In this document: in pieces, positions 1 through 8,335 of the stretch
How the letters are laid out: every line of letters begins with the position of its first letter
How positions within the stretch are numbered: position 1 is the first letter of the stretch
Assembly: GCA_041745295.1 (NCBI GenBank)
Contig: JBGTJE010000048.1
Coordinates: forward strand, 60,569-124,568
Reading direction: 5' to 3'
Source: JANMEB01 sp041745295
GTDB lineage: Bacteria; Planctomycetota; Planctomycetia; Pirellulales; Pirellulaceae
DNA: 64,000 nt
Notes under the pieces: generated by a model
Databases searched by the model: none
What the model was told of the DNA's origin: nothing
Seen by the model: only the letters and a program-made list of their open reading frames with translations
Translations under genes and position numbers: made by a program

Positions 1-189
1 GAATTCGCCCTCGGCGTCGAACGACTCGGCGGCCTGATCTTTTTGTTCGGGCGAGAGTGTTTTGCTGGTTCCGAGCCATTTGAAACGGACTCGACAGGCG
101 GCAAAGCTCTGCCGAAGTCGATCAGTCGCAAGGTGGTGCGTCGCGTTGGCTCGCCTGGACCGGGCCATGGATTGAATGGTCGTTGACAT
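1..189 (-). CDS. N-terminal part of a hypothetical protein, running off the left edge
   Basis: A minus-strand reading frame opens with ATG at 189 and stays open to the window edge, giving 63 residues. A purine-rich GGAGA lies just upstream of the ATG. The protein starts MSTTIQSMARSRR and has a basic N-terminus followed by FKWLGTSKTLSPEQK, a segment I recall from hypothetical proteins of Planctomycetes. No function can be given. It has the same orientation as the Ycf46/DUF2997/DUF1257 genes at 12504-14625 and could be the next gene of that operon, now separated by about 12 kb of cargo. That link is inference. Confidence 0.6.
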   Translation of the reverse strand, partial: MSTTIQSMARSRRANATHHLATDRLRQSFAACRVRFKWLGTSKTLSPEQKDQAAESFDAEGEF

Positions 190-240
190 ACTTCTCCGAT
201 TGAGTGGTGGTCGGTTGGCAACTAAGCCGTTGGCGATTCC

Positions 241-450
241 AATGAACTTGTCGATCGCAACGACGAATTGAGGTCAGCCGATTGAAATTGCACAACTCGA
301 TGGCGAGAATGCTCATTCGCATGATGGCGTGACCGGGGTTCGAACTTTTCGCACACAAACTTGTGACTAGCGCTTGGGGAGTCAACAAAAGGCGACCCGA
401 AACTCCAGCCACGCATTTTCATTGATTCTTTAGGCAGCAAAGCAAACGGC
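241..450 (-). mobile_element. IS110-like left-end remnant (copy A)
   Basis: Read on the minus strand, an ATG at 316 begins MSILAIELCNFN, resembling the N-terminus of IS110-family DEDD transposases (ILAIDLGKFN), but the frame soon stops looking like a transposase. The roughly 130 bases upstream of that ATG, up to about 445, resemble the segment 8207-8335, including the shared stretches GAACTTTTCGCAC and GATTCTTT. It reads as the 5' end of an insertion sequence with the transposase body deleted. In IS110 elements this non-coding end can carry the bridge RNA, so a relic of one may be here. The adjacent + strand gene starts at 499. Confidence 0.45.
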
Positions 451-498
451 CGGGCACCCTTGCTTCGAGAGAAGTCGGACAAACAAGGATCATTCACG

Positions 499-2508
499 AT
501 GAAACTTAGTAAGGCGTACATCCGAAAGTATCGAAGTATTCGTGACACAGGCGAGTTCGAGATCGAGAATGGGAAGACGATCCTCGTCGGACCAAACGAG
601 GCGGGTAAGACGGTCATTCTTCAGGCGCTCCAGCAACTTAACGCGCCACCGGGGATCGAGGGATTCGAACCGCTTCGTGACTATCCACGATCCGAATACA
701 ATCGGGACATCGGGCGCGGTATTGTTGATCCCGCCAAAGTCACCGTCGTCGAAGGTCACTTCGCGCTAGAGCCCGGTGACCTAGATGGCCTCCCGGAAGG
801 TTTCGCGGGCTGCACCTATACGTACGGTCGCAAGCTCGATAATACGTCGTGGCATAGGATTGACGGAGGACCGAGCGTTCCGAGCTACGGCGCGCTGTCA
901 AAGGACCTCGTGCGACTGTGTGCACACGTCGATAAGCGCCAAGCGAACGACGAACCAGCGCCCAGCGCGGCTCTTACTAAACTCACAAATGGATGGACCG
1001 AGGCGACGCTCGTGGGGGTTGAACACGCGGCGAAGCTCAAGGCATGGCTTGAGGTCGTGCTACCGTTGATCGACGAAGCGAACAAGTCCGAGGAAGAACG
1101 CTACGATCGCCTTCTGGGGGCCTGTACGGTGGCGAACGAACTGGCGACGGCGCTCAAGCAATTCGCCAGCCGCCTTCCTGTGTTTGTGCTGTTCAACAAC
1201 TACTTTCGCGTGCGACCGCGCATCCACTTGGAGCACCTCGCTCAACGCCAGCAAAGTGGCGTGCTCGACGATAAGCAGTACGATTATGGAAACCTGTGCT
1301 TGCTCAAGCTGCTCGGGTTTACTGCGAAGGAGCTTGCTGACTTCGGGAACGCCACGAAGCCTGCGCCCGGAGATGCTTCAGCCCTCAAATCGTACCAGGA
1401 CAAGCTCGACAAGCGAGACTACCAACTCAACGCGGCAAGCGTTCAACTCACTGATGAGATCGTCTCAGTCTGGAACCCAAATCCGGACCGCGCGGAAGCG
1501 AGCAAACTCAGGATCAAGGCCGACGGTCAGTACCTCAAGGTCGTTGTCGAAGATGAGCTTGGTGTCGAGATTGAACTGGATCAACGATCAGAGGGTTTTC
1601 AGTGGCTCGTATCGTTCTTTGTTGTGTTCTTTGCGGAAGCCGCCGACGAACATGAGAACGCGATCCTGCTCCTTGATGAGCCGGGTCTGCACCTGCACGG
1701 GCTTAAGCAACGGGACTTCCGAGAAACGATCTCCCGCCTAGCTGCCAAGAACCAGACGCTTTATACGACTCATTCGCCGTTCCTCGTTGGCCCAGGCGAA
1801 CTTGATATGGTACGCGTCGTGGACATGACGGATCGAAATGTTGGGACCAAGATCCACAATACACTTTCGTCCGGCGATCCGGCAGCATTACTGCCTCTTC
1901 AGGAGGCCCTCGGCTACGATCTAGCGCAGAGTCTTTTTTCTCAAACCCGCAACCTCGTCTTGGAAGGATTGACGGACTTTTGGTACCTAGAGGCCGTCGC
2001 GCAACTCCTTCGCAGTGCGCGTGTTGTCGACCTCGATGAGAAGATTGCACTTGTCTTTGCCAACAGCGCTGGCAAGGTCGTGTATTACGCAACCATTCTT
2101 CATGCCCACAAGTTGAAGGTTGCGGCTCTGCTGGACTCTGACGCTGCGGGTGATCAAGCGGCAAAACAAGACACACTCGTTCATACCCTTGGGAATAAGA
2201 AGATACTCCGTACTAAGGACGCCTATTTGGGCAAAGTCACAAAGCCCGAGATTGAGGACCTCCTTCGCGAAACGTTGGTGCAGATTGCTCACACTGACCT
2301 TGGTTGGGATATCCGGACGACCGCCTTGGCCCAGGACGCACGCCCAATTGTGGAAATCTTCGAATCCGGGGTCACCGATTTCTCAAAATACAAGCTGGCA
2401 AAGGCGTTTCTACGCTGGACGCGATCGCACGAGGCATCCGACCTAACGGAGGAAGAACGCAAACAATGGAGGACGTTGATCGACACAATCAATAAGGCTC
2501 TTAAGTAG
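499..2508 (+). CDS. OLD-family-like ATPase with C-terminal TOPRIM nuclease domain
   Basis: 669 residues. The start at 499 is chosen because AAGGA lies about nine bases upstream and the product then opens directly with the SMC/RecF-like strand MKLSKAYIRKYRSI. The Walker A motif GPNEAGKT is at residues 31-38, Walker B LLLDEP near 391-396, followed by the TTHSPF switch segment. A TOPRIM-like half follows, with an acidic residue near E489 (LEGLTD) and a DSD motif at about 546-548. This is the architecture of OLD-type and GajA-like nucleases, which cut or nick DNA under ATP control and often serve in anti-phage defence. No UvrD-like partner follows; the next genes are DUF2971 and a PLD-like protein. 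The assignment as defence is inference. Confidence 0.8.
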   Translation: MKLSKAYIRKYRSIRDTGEFEIENGKTILVGPNEAGKTVILQALQQLNAPPGIEGFEPLRDYPRSEYNRDIGRGIVDPAKVTVVEGHFALEPGDLDGLPEGFAGCTYTYGRKLDNTSWHRIDGGPSVPSYGALSKDLVRLCAHVDKRQANDEPAPSAALTKLTNGWTEATLVGVEHAAKLKAWLEVVLPLIDEANKSEEERYDRLLGACTVANELATALKQFASRLPVFVLFNNYFRVRPRIHLEHLAQRQQSGVLDDKQYDYGNLCLLKLLGFTAKELADFGNATKPAPGDASALKSYQDKLDKRDYQLNAASVQLTDEIVSVWNPNPDRAEASKLRIKADGQYLKVVVEDELGVEIELDQRSEGFQWLVSFFVVFFAEAADEHENAILLLDEPGLHLHGLKQRDFRETISRLAAKNQTLYTTHSPFLVGPGELDMVRVVDMTDRNVGTKIHNTLSSGDPAALLPLQEALGYDLAQSLFSQTRNLVLEGLTDFWYLEAVAQLLRSARVVDLDEKIALVFANSAGKVVYYATILHAHKLKVAALLDSDAAGDQAAKQDTLVHTLGNKKILRTKDAYLGKVTKPEIEDLLRETLVQIAHTDLGWDIRTTALAQDARPIVEIFESGVTDFSKYKLAKAFLRWTRSHEASDLTEEERKQWRTLIDTINKALK

Positions 2509-2550
2509 TATTTTGCCCTTTGCTCCGGCGGTATGTCCTGCGATCGGAAA

Positions 2551-2612
2551 GTGAGAAGTGACCAAACGGCCCGGTCCTTGGACATCATTGATTCTCTAAA
2601 CGACAACAAGCG
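2551..2612 (-). mobile_element. Possible third IS110-like terminus (copy C)
   Basis: The sequence around 2585-2611 contains CATTGATTCTCTAAACGACAACAAGC, cut here in two for length: CATTGATTCTCT then AAACGACAACAAGC. It resembles the outer ends of copies A (CATTGATTCTTTAGGCAGC) and B (CATGGATTCTTTCTGCGAC). As in those copies, it lies just ahead of a plus-strand gene. The match is short, so this may be only a relic or a shared promoter segment. Confidence 0.25.
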
Positions 2613-2623
2613 TTGAGGGTTTT

Positions 2624-3334
2624 ATGTCGCAGATTTCCCTTCGTCGATACACTCAGCTCGCCCCGCTCATGCACTTGCTCCACCGAAAGTGCTTGACGTT
2701 GTTGAGCCCCCGCACCTGGGACGACAAGAACGATGCCTACTATTTGGAAGTCTATCGTCAGCGACAGAATCTGGGCTCAGTGTTAGCCCTTTGCTTTGCG
2801 GAATCCCCAGAAACGTATCACCATTGGCACGTGTTTGCCGGACGCTCGTCCGGTGTTTGCCTGGAATTCTCGAAGGATGCGCTTGTTAGAAGTGTCAGTA
2901 AGATTCCAGGAATCAAGTGCGAATCTGTGAAGTACCCACAGATCGCGGACCTTCGACAGGCGCACCCCGCTACGGCAGAGCTACCCTTTGTTAAACGATA
3001 TCCCTTCCACGACGAACGCGAGTTTAGGATCATCTGCGACGACGTTACGCCGATGCTGGAGGCGAAAGACGTTCGCTTCGATCCGCATGCACTGTTGAAG
3101 GTGACGATGAACCCCTGGATGCCGCGACCGGTATACGAGTCAGTAAAGACACTGCTGCAGGCCATCGCCGGCTGGCGCCATCTTTCGATTGGTCGAACAA
3201 CGCTCGTTGACAACGATGACTGGAAACGATTCGCTGATGGCGAGATACCGCCGCCTTCAAAAGCACTGCAGCCGACGAGCCGCGCGCGAAAGAAGGCCAA
3301 ATCGAAACGCTCCTCGGGTGCTCGTCGCGGCTGA
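2624..3334 (+). CDS. DUF2971 family protein
   Basis: 236 residues. The N-terminal part, with RYTQLAPLMHLLHRKCL, LLSPRTWDDKNDA and a central CFAESPETYHHWHVFAG segment followed by GVCLEF, matches my memory of DUF2971. The family has no established reaction but is frequent in genomic islands and next to nucleases. The C-terminus is basic (KSKR-rich) and low in complexity. It follows the OLD-like ATPase by 115 bases and precedes the PLD-like gene by 41 bases on the same strand, so the three may be co-transcribed. Confidence in the family is fair; a role in a defence module is conjecture. Confidence 0.7.
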   Translation: MSQISLRRYTQLAPLMHLLHRKCLTLLSPRTWDDKNDAYYLEVYRQRQNLGSVLALCFAESPETYHHWHVFAGRSSGVCLEFSKDALVRSVSKIPGIKCESVKYPQIADLRQAHPATAELPFVKRYPFHDEREFRIICDDVTPMLEAKDVRFDPHALLKVTMNPWMPRPVYESVKTLLQAIAGWRHLSIGRTTLVDNDDWKRFADGEIPPPSKALQPTSRARKKAKSKRSSGARRG

Positions 3335-3375
3335 GCAACGATCGTTATGTCGCAACCTCACTAGCCAAGCATCTG

Positions 3376-4200
3376 ATGGATCGACTCCAAGAAAAGTACG
3401 CCTTGTTCACCAAGCTAGGAGCTCTTCTTGGGCCATTGCATCGACTGGTTGACCATCCGGATCAGTTTGACGAACAAGAGTCCGCACGACTCATCGCCAG
3501 ATACTGCGACGAACATCGTCGCCTTGCTAATGAGATGAAAGCGTTCTCTAAGGGCGAACCCGGTCACGACTACCTAATTCAACATTCGCGTTTCTTCAAC
3601 GCTCTCGACGAAATCAAAGTCGGGCTGGAATACGATAGGAAACTCGAAGACCTCTTGCCGGCCGCAGCGGCAAAGGCACAAGCGGCCATAGATGCTATTC
3701 CAGTGCCTTCACCGTCCGTTATTCTTGAAGCTGGTAGCCCATTTTCCGCGTATTGTCGGTTGCGCGAACTCTGTGAGGTTGACGCGACTAGCTCGATCAT
3801 TTGGTTAGATCCATACGTTGATTCGTCGCTTTTTCATCGGTATTTACAACACGTTCGTGACACTGCAACTATCACGCTTGTCACCTGTGAACCAAATGTA
3901 AATGCTCGGCCGCAAGATCATCGCCGCTGGACCTCGTTCCACGACATTTCGCGGTTATTTTCTCGGGAGCGAACTCCAACAACTTATCGACTCGTTGTCC
4001 AACCGTCGTTGCACGATCGTTGGCTCATGCTCGACAATAAACGCATATACAATCTGGGTGGATCGGCCAAGGATGCCGCCGTCAAAGACAACTTCACCAT
4101 ATCAACCGTAGAGGCAACACCTACGAATCTTGCGGCGATCGCCCAACATACGACAAATGGTATCGAAGTATTTGGTCCATCAATGACGACACACGCCTGA
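3376..4200 (+). CDS. Phospholipase D-like protein with a variant HKD motif
   Basis: 274 residues. The first half is helical and basic/acidic. A Rossmann-like region follows with SSIIWLDPYVDSSLFHRYL near residues 139-157. Near the C-terminus stands HDRWLMLDNKRIYNLGGSAKD, split here as HDRWLMLD and GGSAKD: H213, R215 and D220 fit the PLD pattern HxKx4D with Arg for Lys, followed by the G-S-x-K-D turn common in PLD-like proteins of defence loci. With one such motif the protein may act as a dimer or only bind nucleic acid. It is the last gene before the first clear attC-like site. Confidence 0.6.
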   Translation: MDRLQEKYALFTKLGALLGPLHRLVDHPDQFDEQESARLIARYCDEHRRLANEMKAFSKGEPGHDYLIQHSRFFNALDEIKVGLEYDRKLEDLLPAAAAKAQAAIDAIPVPSPSVILEAGSPFSAYCRLRELCEVDATSSIIWLDPYVDSSLFHRYLQHVRDTATITLVTCEPNVNARPQDHRRWTSFHDISRLFSRERTPTTYRLVVQPSLHDRWLMLDNKRIYNLGGSAKDAAVKDNFTISTVEATPTNLAAIAQHTTNGIEVFGPSMTTHA

Positions 4201-4205
4201 AATAA

Positions 4206-4296
4206 GGCATAACAACCCATTGCACCGAAGCTGCGGGCCGCGCGGTTTATGAAATCAATTTCGTTCGCCGCGGCTCGGTGAACGGTGGCGTTCGGC
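4206..4296 (+). repeat. attC-like integron recombination site 1
   Basis: Six bases after the preceding stop, GGCATAACAA opens the site, then TGCACCGAAGCTGCGG. About 40 bases later the near-complementary CCGCGGCTCGGTGAACG appears, and the site closes with GTTCGGC. This layout, R''-L''-loop-L'-R', fits attC sites, and the TGCAC and CGGTGAACG elements recur at the sites near 5220 and 6049. The outer boxes deviate from the RYYYAAC/GTTRRRY consensus. Confidence 0.65.
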
Positions 4297-4332
4297 GGCA
4301 GTCGGAGCATTGCAAGTGGCGGAGGTGTACTC

Positions 4333-5178
4333 ATGTACGGAGACTGGCTGTCATCGGTGACAAGGCAATTTCAAGACGCCTTCGGCAGGATCGAAGCGGA
4401 GTACAACTTTGACCTCGGCCCAGAGTTCGAAATTGCTATATGCAACGTATTGCGGGACCTGCTTCCCCGACGATACGGGGTCTGCCACGGATTTGTAGTT
4501 GCGAAGGACGGGACGACGGCCGGCGACGACATCATCGTGTTCGAAGCCGATCGCTACCCCGTTTTGCGGAGTCTGGGCGAAGACCTGTCCCGAAAGCAAA
4601 AGGTGCCGGCGGAGGCCGTTCTGGCATACATAGAAGCCAAGCACACACTGCGCATCCAAGGCATCGGACCGCAGTCGCTGCACAAGGCGGCCGCGCAGAC
4701 GAACGAAGTCAAGGCATTGACGCGCGAGCGGTTGGAGCCTCGGTACAGGTTCAATTACTTCGACTTGGGGGCACAGGTAAAGCCTGCGCCCGGTATGCCC
4801 ACGTACTGCAACCCATGGTACACCGCTATTTGGTGCCGCAAGATCGACTGGGGCGAATTCACCTCTAGCAACTTCTTCCCGACGATGATTGACGCGTTGG
4901 GCGTTCCTTTGACCACTGACATTGTAGCCACGCCTGATGGTTGTCTGATGCCAGCACGTACAGAAGTGATGGAGGACGGGAGTACGAAACGAACGATCAA
5001 TCCCTTCTTATACGCGGATACAGAACACGTCTGGCTTCCAATCGAGAATCAGGGGTTCGGACTTGCAACCTTTTTTCTCCTGTACGCGATCGGCTGGATT
5101 AACTTAGCCGAAATTGACTGGGCTGGAACTATCAGTGGATACATGAAGACGATCCCGGTTTACCACAGGCTCCCATAG
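4333..5178 (+). CDS. DUF6602-like protein with a PD-(D/E)XK-like motif
   Basis: 281 residues. The ATG at 4333 is preferred because GGAGG at 4321-4325 stands seven bases before it. The N-terminal region contains LGPEFEIAICNVLRDLLPRRY, then GDDIIVF with D65/D66, and after a spacer AYIEAKHTL with E101 and K103; the spacing suits a PD-(D/E)XK nuclease fold. The general design resembles DUF6602, a family found in islands and possibly nucleolytic. It is flanked by attC-like sites at 4206-4296 and 5220-5311, so it appears to be a single-gene cassette with its own ribosome-binding site. Confidence 0.65.
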   Translation: MYGDWLSSVTRQFQDAFGRIEAEYNFDLGPEFEIAICNVLRDLLPRRYGVCHGFVVAKDGTTAGDDIIVFEADRYPVLRSLGEDLSRKQKVPAEAVLAYIEAKHTLRIQGIGPQSLHKAAAQTNEVKALTRERLEPRYRFNYFDLGAQVKPAPGMPTYCNPWYTAIWCRKIDWGEFTSSNFFPTMIDALGVPLTTDIVATPDGCLMPARTEVMEDGSTKRTINPFLYADTEHVWLPIENQGFGLATFFLLYAIGWINLAEIDWAGTISGYMKTIPVYHRLP

Positions 5179-5219
5179 ACTTTGAGGTCTAGGTCGTGTT
5201 TGTGTATGCGCAGGAATAC

Positions 5220-5311
5220 GCCGAACAAAGCGTTGCACACGGAGCCGCGGAGCCGAGCGGTTTTACAATGGAAAATCGTTCTCCGCGGCCCGGTGAACGC
5301 CAACGTCAGCC
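5220..5311 (+). repeat. attC-like integron recombination site 2
   Basis: The site opens with GCCGAACAAAGCG, then TTGCACACGGAGCCGCGGAG. After a 40-base centre the complementary CTCCGCGGCCCGGTGAACGC follows, and GTCAGCC closes it. The long near-perfect stem (CGGAGCCGCGGAG with CTCCGCGGCCCGG) with few unpaired bases is typical of attC. The final box is further from consensus than the first. Confidence 0.7.
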
Positions 5312-5329
5312 ACCAATAGCGAGCTCCAC

Positions 5330-6046
5330 ATGTTCCTTCGAAACTTTCTTGCCATCTCGCTCCTTCTCGCACCGGGGTGTGGCGACGCACCATCAACTTC
5401 GACTCCGTCCAAGTCACAACCCGCTTCGGCACCCGCAACCACCGTGACGGCATCGACTCCATCATCCGCAATCCCTGCCGACGTTACTTTCACCGTCATC
5501 AACGAGACGAAGCTTCCCGGTATAAAACGCAGCGTCGATATTCGATTAAATAAGCACGTGTCAGAGGTCACGTTGAACGCAATTGCAAAGACCGTGAAAG
5601 CATCCGACAGCAGCAACTACGAACGCACCTTTATTGGGTACTACCTTCCCGACATGCAGGTTGACGCAGGATATTGGGCAACCACTCATTACAATCCAAA
5701 CCTCGATGTCCGGATACTTGGTTTGTCCGCCGATGCCGCCGCAAAATTGTCCGCGAAACCGGAAACAACAAACCACGATGAGATTGGTCGATGGCTCGAT
5801 GAATCTCCGTTTACTGGCAAACGAATTGTGATATTTCGCGACAACGGCAAACTGTTTATGGAATCCACATACAAAGATGGCAGCAGTGGCACAACAGAAA
5901 TCGTCGAAAGCCAATCATCTCTCGGCCGTCGGTTCAATAAGCCGGGAGATTCCACCGCTGGTGATCACTGGATTCTTGATTCCAATGGTGACCTCCAGCT
6001 TCGCGACGACGAAGGTTTGATCTCCACCGCCAAGAAGCTTCAATAG
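5330..6046 (+). CDS. Secreted lipoprotein of unknown function
   Basis: 238 residues. The N-terminus MFLRNFLAISLLLAPGC is a lipoprotein signal peptide with Cys17 as the expected lipid-modified residue. A Ser/Thr/Pro/Ala-rich linker (about residues 22-48) follows and then a compact domain beginning DVTFTVINETKLPGIKRSVD with RLNKHVSEVTLNAIAKTVK. I recognise no catalytic motif. Flanking attC-like sites at 5220 and 6049 make it the cargo of one gene cassette; the stop codon is only a few bases from the next site, as is usual for cassettes. A cell-envelope protein in a cassette is unusual beside the nuclease-like cargo. Confidence 0.7.
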   Translation: MFLRNFLAISLLLAPGCGDAPSTSTPSKSQPASAPATTVTASTPSSAIPADVTFTVINETKLPGIKRSVDIRLNKHVSEVTLNAIAKTVKASDSSNYERTFIGYYLPDMQVDAGYWATTHYNPNLDVRILGLSADAAAKLSAKPETTNHDEIGRWLDESPFTGKRIVIFRDNGKLFMESTYKDGSSGTTEIVESQSSLGRRFNKPGDSTAGDHWILDSNGDLQLRDDEGLISTAKKLQ

Positions 6047-6048
6047 GT

Positions 6049-6125
6049 GGCTAACAAGAAAATGCACCCGAGCGGCGAAGTCGAGCGTTCAGGAGAAGTC
6101 GAGAGCGCGGTGACATCAACGGATG
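6049..6125 (+). repeat. attC-like integron recombination site 3 (short, degenerate right end)
   Basis: GGCTAACAAGAAAATGCACC begins three bases after the lipoprotein stop. AGCGCGGTGACATC near 6103-6116 is the counterpart of the CGGTGAACG element of sites 1 and 2. The right outer box is poor (CAACGGATG). Confidence 0.55.
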
Positions 6126-6158
6126 ACGGTCTCGCAACTTTTGCATGGTAAGATTCAC

Positions 6159-6482
6159 TTACAATACAGGCATCTCGTCTTGTTCCTCGTGGGTCATTGT
6201 TGTCCAGACTCCACCGACACCGCGATTTGTCGAGCAACCAACCCATTCGCATTCGGCCAAACCACCGTCCAGGTCATAATCTTTCGCGTAGGTATCGATC
6301 GCATCTTCGTCCGGAATATCCGTGGCGTCTATGTCAGCCACCATGCAACATAGCGCATAGTTTTCGGCCAGCGGTCGACGACGACTAACCGGCACGTTCT
6401 TAGGAACCATAACGGTCAGCAGGCCTTCAAATTTGACCTTCACCTCGACAGGAATAAATTCTTCCTCGCCTCTAGTTCGCAT
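6159..6482 (-). CDS. Small acidic hypothetical protein, opposite to the cargo genes
   Basis: 107 residues. The ATG at 6482 is preceded on the minus strand by AGGAGA with six bases between, so it is preferred to an upstream start. The sequence contains VKVKFEGLLTVMVPKNVPVSRRRPLAENYAL and then a strongly acidic stretch (DIDATDIPDEDAIDTYAKDY). It resembles small hypothetical proteins I have seen in planctomycete islands, but no function is known to me. It is the only cargo gene here on the minus strand. Confidence 0.55.
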   Translation of the reverse strand: MRTRGEEEFIPVEVKVKFEGLLTVMVPKNVPVSRRRPLAENYALCCMVADIDATDIPDEDAIDTYAKDYDLDGGLAECEWVGCSTNRGVGGVWTTMTHEEQDEMPVL

Positions 6483-6520
6483 CTGCTCTCCTATAGTTTT
6501 TTCTGTTCCGAGCCGCCCTG

Positions 6521-6560
6521 GTGGCAAGGTGTCTCGTCACCCCCGCGTGGCACTTGCCAC
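6521..6560. other. Inverted repeat between divergent genes
   Basis: GTGGCAAG at 6521-6528 pairs with CTTGCCAC at 6553-6560. It lies in the 141-base gap between the divergent genes starting at 6482 (minus) and 6624 (plus), so it could be an operator or part of an undetected recombination site. Confidence 0.3.
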
Positions 6561-6623
6561 AAAGCAGTCGTAGTTGCTCGGTCGGCCAATACGAGACCAT
6601 AACGCAGTTACCTACAGCCCGAA

Positions 6624-8102
6624 ATGTTGAAGAAGAAGTCACCAAGACGAAGACGGGCGACGAGACGCGATGCCGGCAATTCGCGCTTTGCCGGCCCGAG
6701 TGTGCCCGAGTGGGAGCGCGGCCGAGTCCCGATTGGATTTTGGGACGATCCGGCCAATCAGCGTCGGTATCTGGTCTGGCTGGGTAAGAAACTAGGCATC
6801 AAAAAACTTGACGACTGGTATCAATCCACCGTGGCCGACTTCGTTGCCAATGGAGCGATCAAATTGCTCGCTAGGCATCGATCCTTTCACGGCATGTTCG
6901 AACGGCTCTTTCCCGACCACGATTGGGTTCCCTGGCGTTTCCGCAACGTTTCCCATGGGTATTGGTCGAAGCTACAAAACCGACAACGATACATGCGGTG
7001 GCTCGGAAAGCAGCTTGGCTACATCAAACCCGAAGACTGGTACCAGGTCTCGCGAGAGGATTTTGGTCAACATCATGGGAAGGGTCTGCTCAGCGACGCG
7101 GGTCGTACTATACGGGGACTTGTCGCAGAGGCAGTTCCGGACTTCGATTTCAAGCCGTGGCTCTTTCGGCATGTTCCAGTTGGGTTCTGGCGCAAGAAAA
7201 CGAACCGACTTTTGTATATGAAATGGTTGGAGCTGGAACTTGGCTACGGGCGACCAACGGATTGGCTCAACTTGAAGGCCAAGGATTTCGCTGAGCACGC
7301 CGGTGGCGCGATACTCCATGTAGCCAGGATGCGACCGCATCAGCTCGTGGCCGAACTATACCTAAATCGGATCTGGCATCCCTGGCTCTTCAGCCAACTT
7401 GAACACAACTACTGGAAGGACCCGGCGCATCGGGTCGCATATCTGAAATGGCTCGGCAAGCGGCTGGGTTATCGCCGACCGACCGACTGGTTCGGAATTC
7501 AGCGACGGGATTTTGCGAGGAACCACGGATACGTAATTGTGGACGAATGGGACGGCGACTTCACCCGGGCCATCCGGGAGATCTATCCCAAGCTGGAGTG
7601 CGAGCCCTGGATGCTGAAACGGATTCCGCACGGATCATTCTGGGAAAAGCAACCAAACCGCCGTCGCTATATGACCTGGTTGGCCAAACGACTAGGCATC
7701 AAGAAACCGATCGATTGGTACCAGGTTCGCAGTACCGATCTTCGCCAACACTACGGCAAGGGACTGATTCACAAACTGCAGTCCGTGGCGGCCATTGTCC
7801 TTGACGCGTTCCCCGAACATTCGTGGAAGCCGTGGCTGTTCGATCGGGTACCGCATGGATTCTGGTCGTCCAGACGGAACCGAAACGACTACTTCGATTG
7901 GTTGGCCGTCCAACTCAAGATTCGAGACGCCTCGGATTGGGGACGGATCCAAAACAAGGATCAACGAGAGCTACACTTTGGTGGGCTGTTGAATTCTGTG
8001 TTCGCTGGGTCGGTTCGGAAGTTGCAGGCAGCGGCCAAGCGGCGATGGATCGAACGGAGCGGCTCGGCGCCCGGAAGGTTCTTGAGGACCGAGAGAAAAT
8101 AG
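6624..8102 (+). CDS. Protein of six 75-residue Trp-rich repeats
   Basis: 492 residues. After a basic tail (KKKSPRRRRATRR), six consecutive repeats start near residues 27, 107, 182, 257, 332 and 407; repeats 2 to 5 are each about 75 long. The unit reads roughly P-x-G-[FY]-W-x5-N-R-x2-Y-x2-W-L-x-K-x-L-G, then x3-DW[YF], a D-F and an HG-x-G-[LI]-[LI] element, a leucine-rich helix, and W-x-PW-[LM]-F. The pattern recalls repeat proteins of unknown role in algae, fungi and giant viruses. Each unit carries four or so Trp and many Arg/Lys, compatible with nucleic-acid binding, but no catalytic motif is visible. The 3' end abuts an IS110-like remnant. Confidence 0.75.
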   Translation: MLKKKSPRRRRATRRDAGNSRFAGPSVPEWERGRVPIGFWDDPANQRRYLVWLGKKLGIKKLDDWYQSTVADFVANGAIKLLARHRSFHGMFERLFPDHDWVPWRFRNVSHGYWSKLQNRQRYMRWLGKQLGYIKPEDWYQVSREDFGQHHGKGLLSDAGRTIRGLVAEAVPDFDFKPWLFRHVPVGFWRKKTNRLLYMKWLELELGYGRPTDWLNLKAKDFAEHAGGAILHVARMRPHQLVAELYLNRIWHPWLFSQLEHNYWKDPAHRVAYLKWLGKRLGYRRPTDWFGIQRRDFARNHGYVIVDEWDGDFTRAIREIYPKLECEPWMLKRIPHGSFWEKQPNRRRYMTWLAKRLGIKKPIDWYQVRSTDLRQHYGKGLIHKLQSVAAIVLDAFPEHSWKPWLFDRVPHGFWSSRRNRNDYFDWLAVQLKIRDASDWGRIQNKDQRELHFGGLLNSVFAGSVRKLQAAAKRRWIERSGSAPGRFLRTERK

Positions 8103-8335
8103 CTCCGCGACGTGGCGGCCCGCAAAAACTCGGTGGATTGGCTGGTCGAGTCATAAAAGCAAAACATCGAATTGAATTTGCCCAGATCGATCGCGAGAAT
8201 GTCCATGTTGATCTCCGTTGGTTTGGGGTTGGAACTTTTCGCACGCCAACACGTGATGAACGGTTGGTCAGCAGTCTACGACAAGCGACCCCAACCCACG
8301 GACTTCATGGATTCTTTCTGCGACAAGAAAATATA
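8103..8335 (-). mobile_element. IS110-like left-end remnant (copy B)
   Basis: On the minus strand an ATG at 8206 begins MDILAIDLGKFNSMFCFYD, a clear IS110-family transposase N-terminus with the first catalytic Asp. After about 33 residues the frame runs antisense into the repeat-protein gene and no longer looks like a transposase, so it was truncated by about 8105. The 129 bases upstream of the ATG (8207-8335) match copy A near 317-445 in outline. This is therefore a transposase start plus the left-end non-coding region, the place where IS110-type elements encode their bridge RNA. Confidence 0.6.

Noticed and set aside
6490..6620. Minus-strand frame with LLCGKCHAG, resembling an HNH C-terminus
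   Set aside because: The rest of an HNH motif is absent upstream and there is no start; it may be chance.
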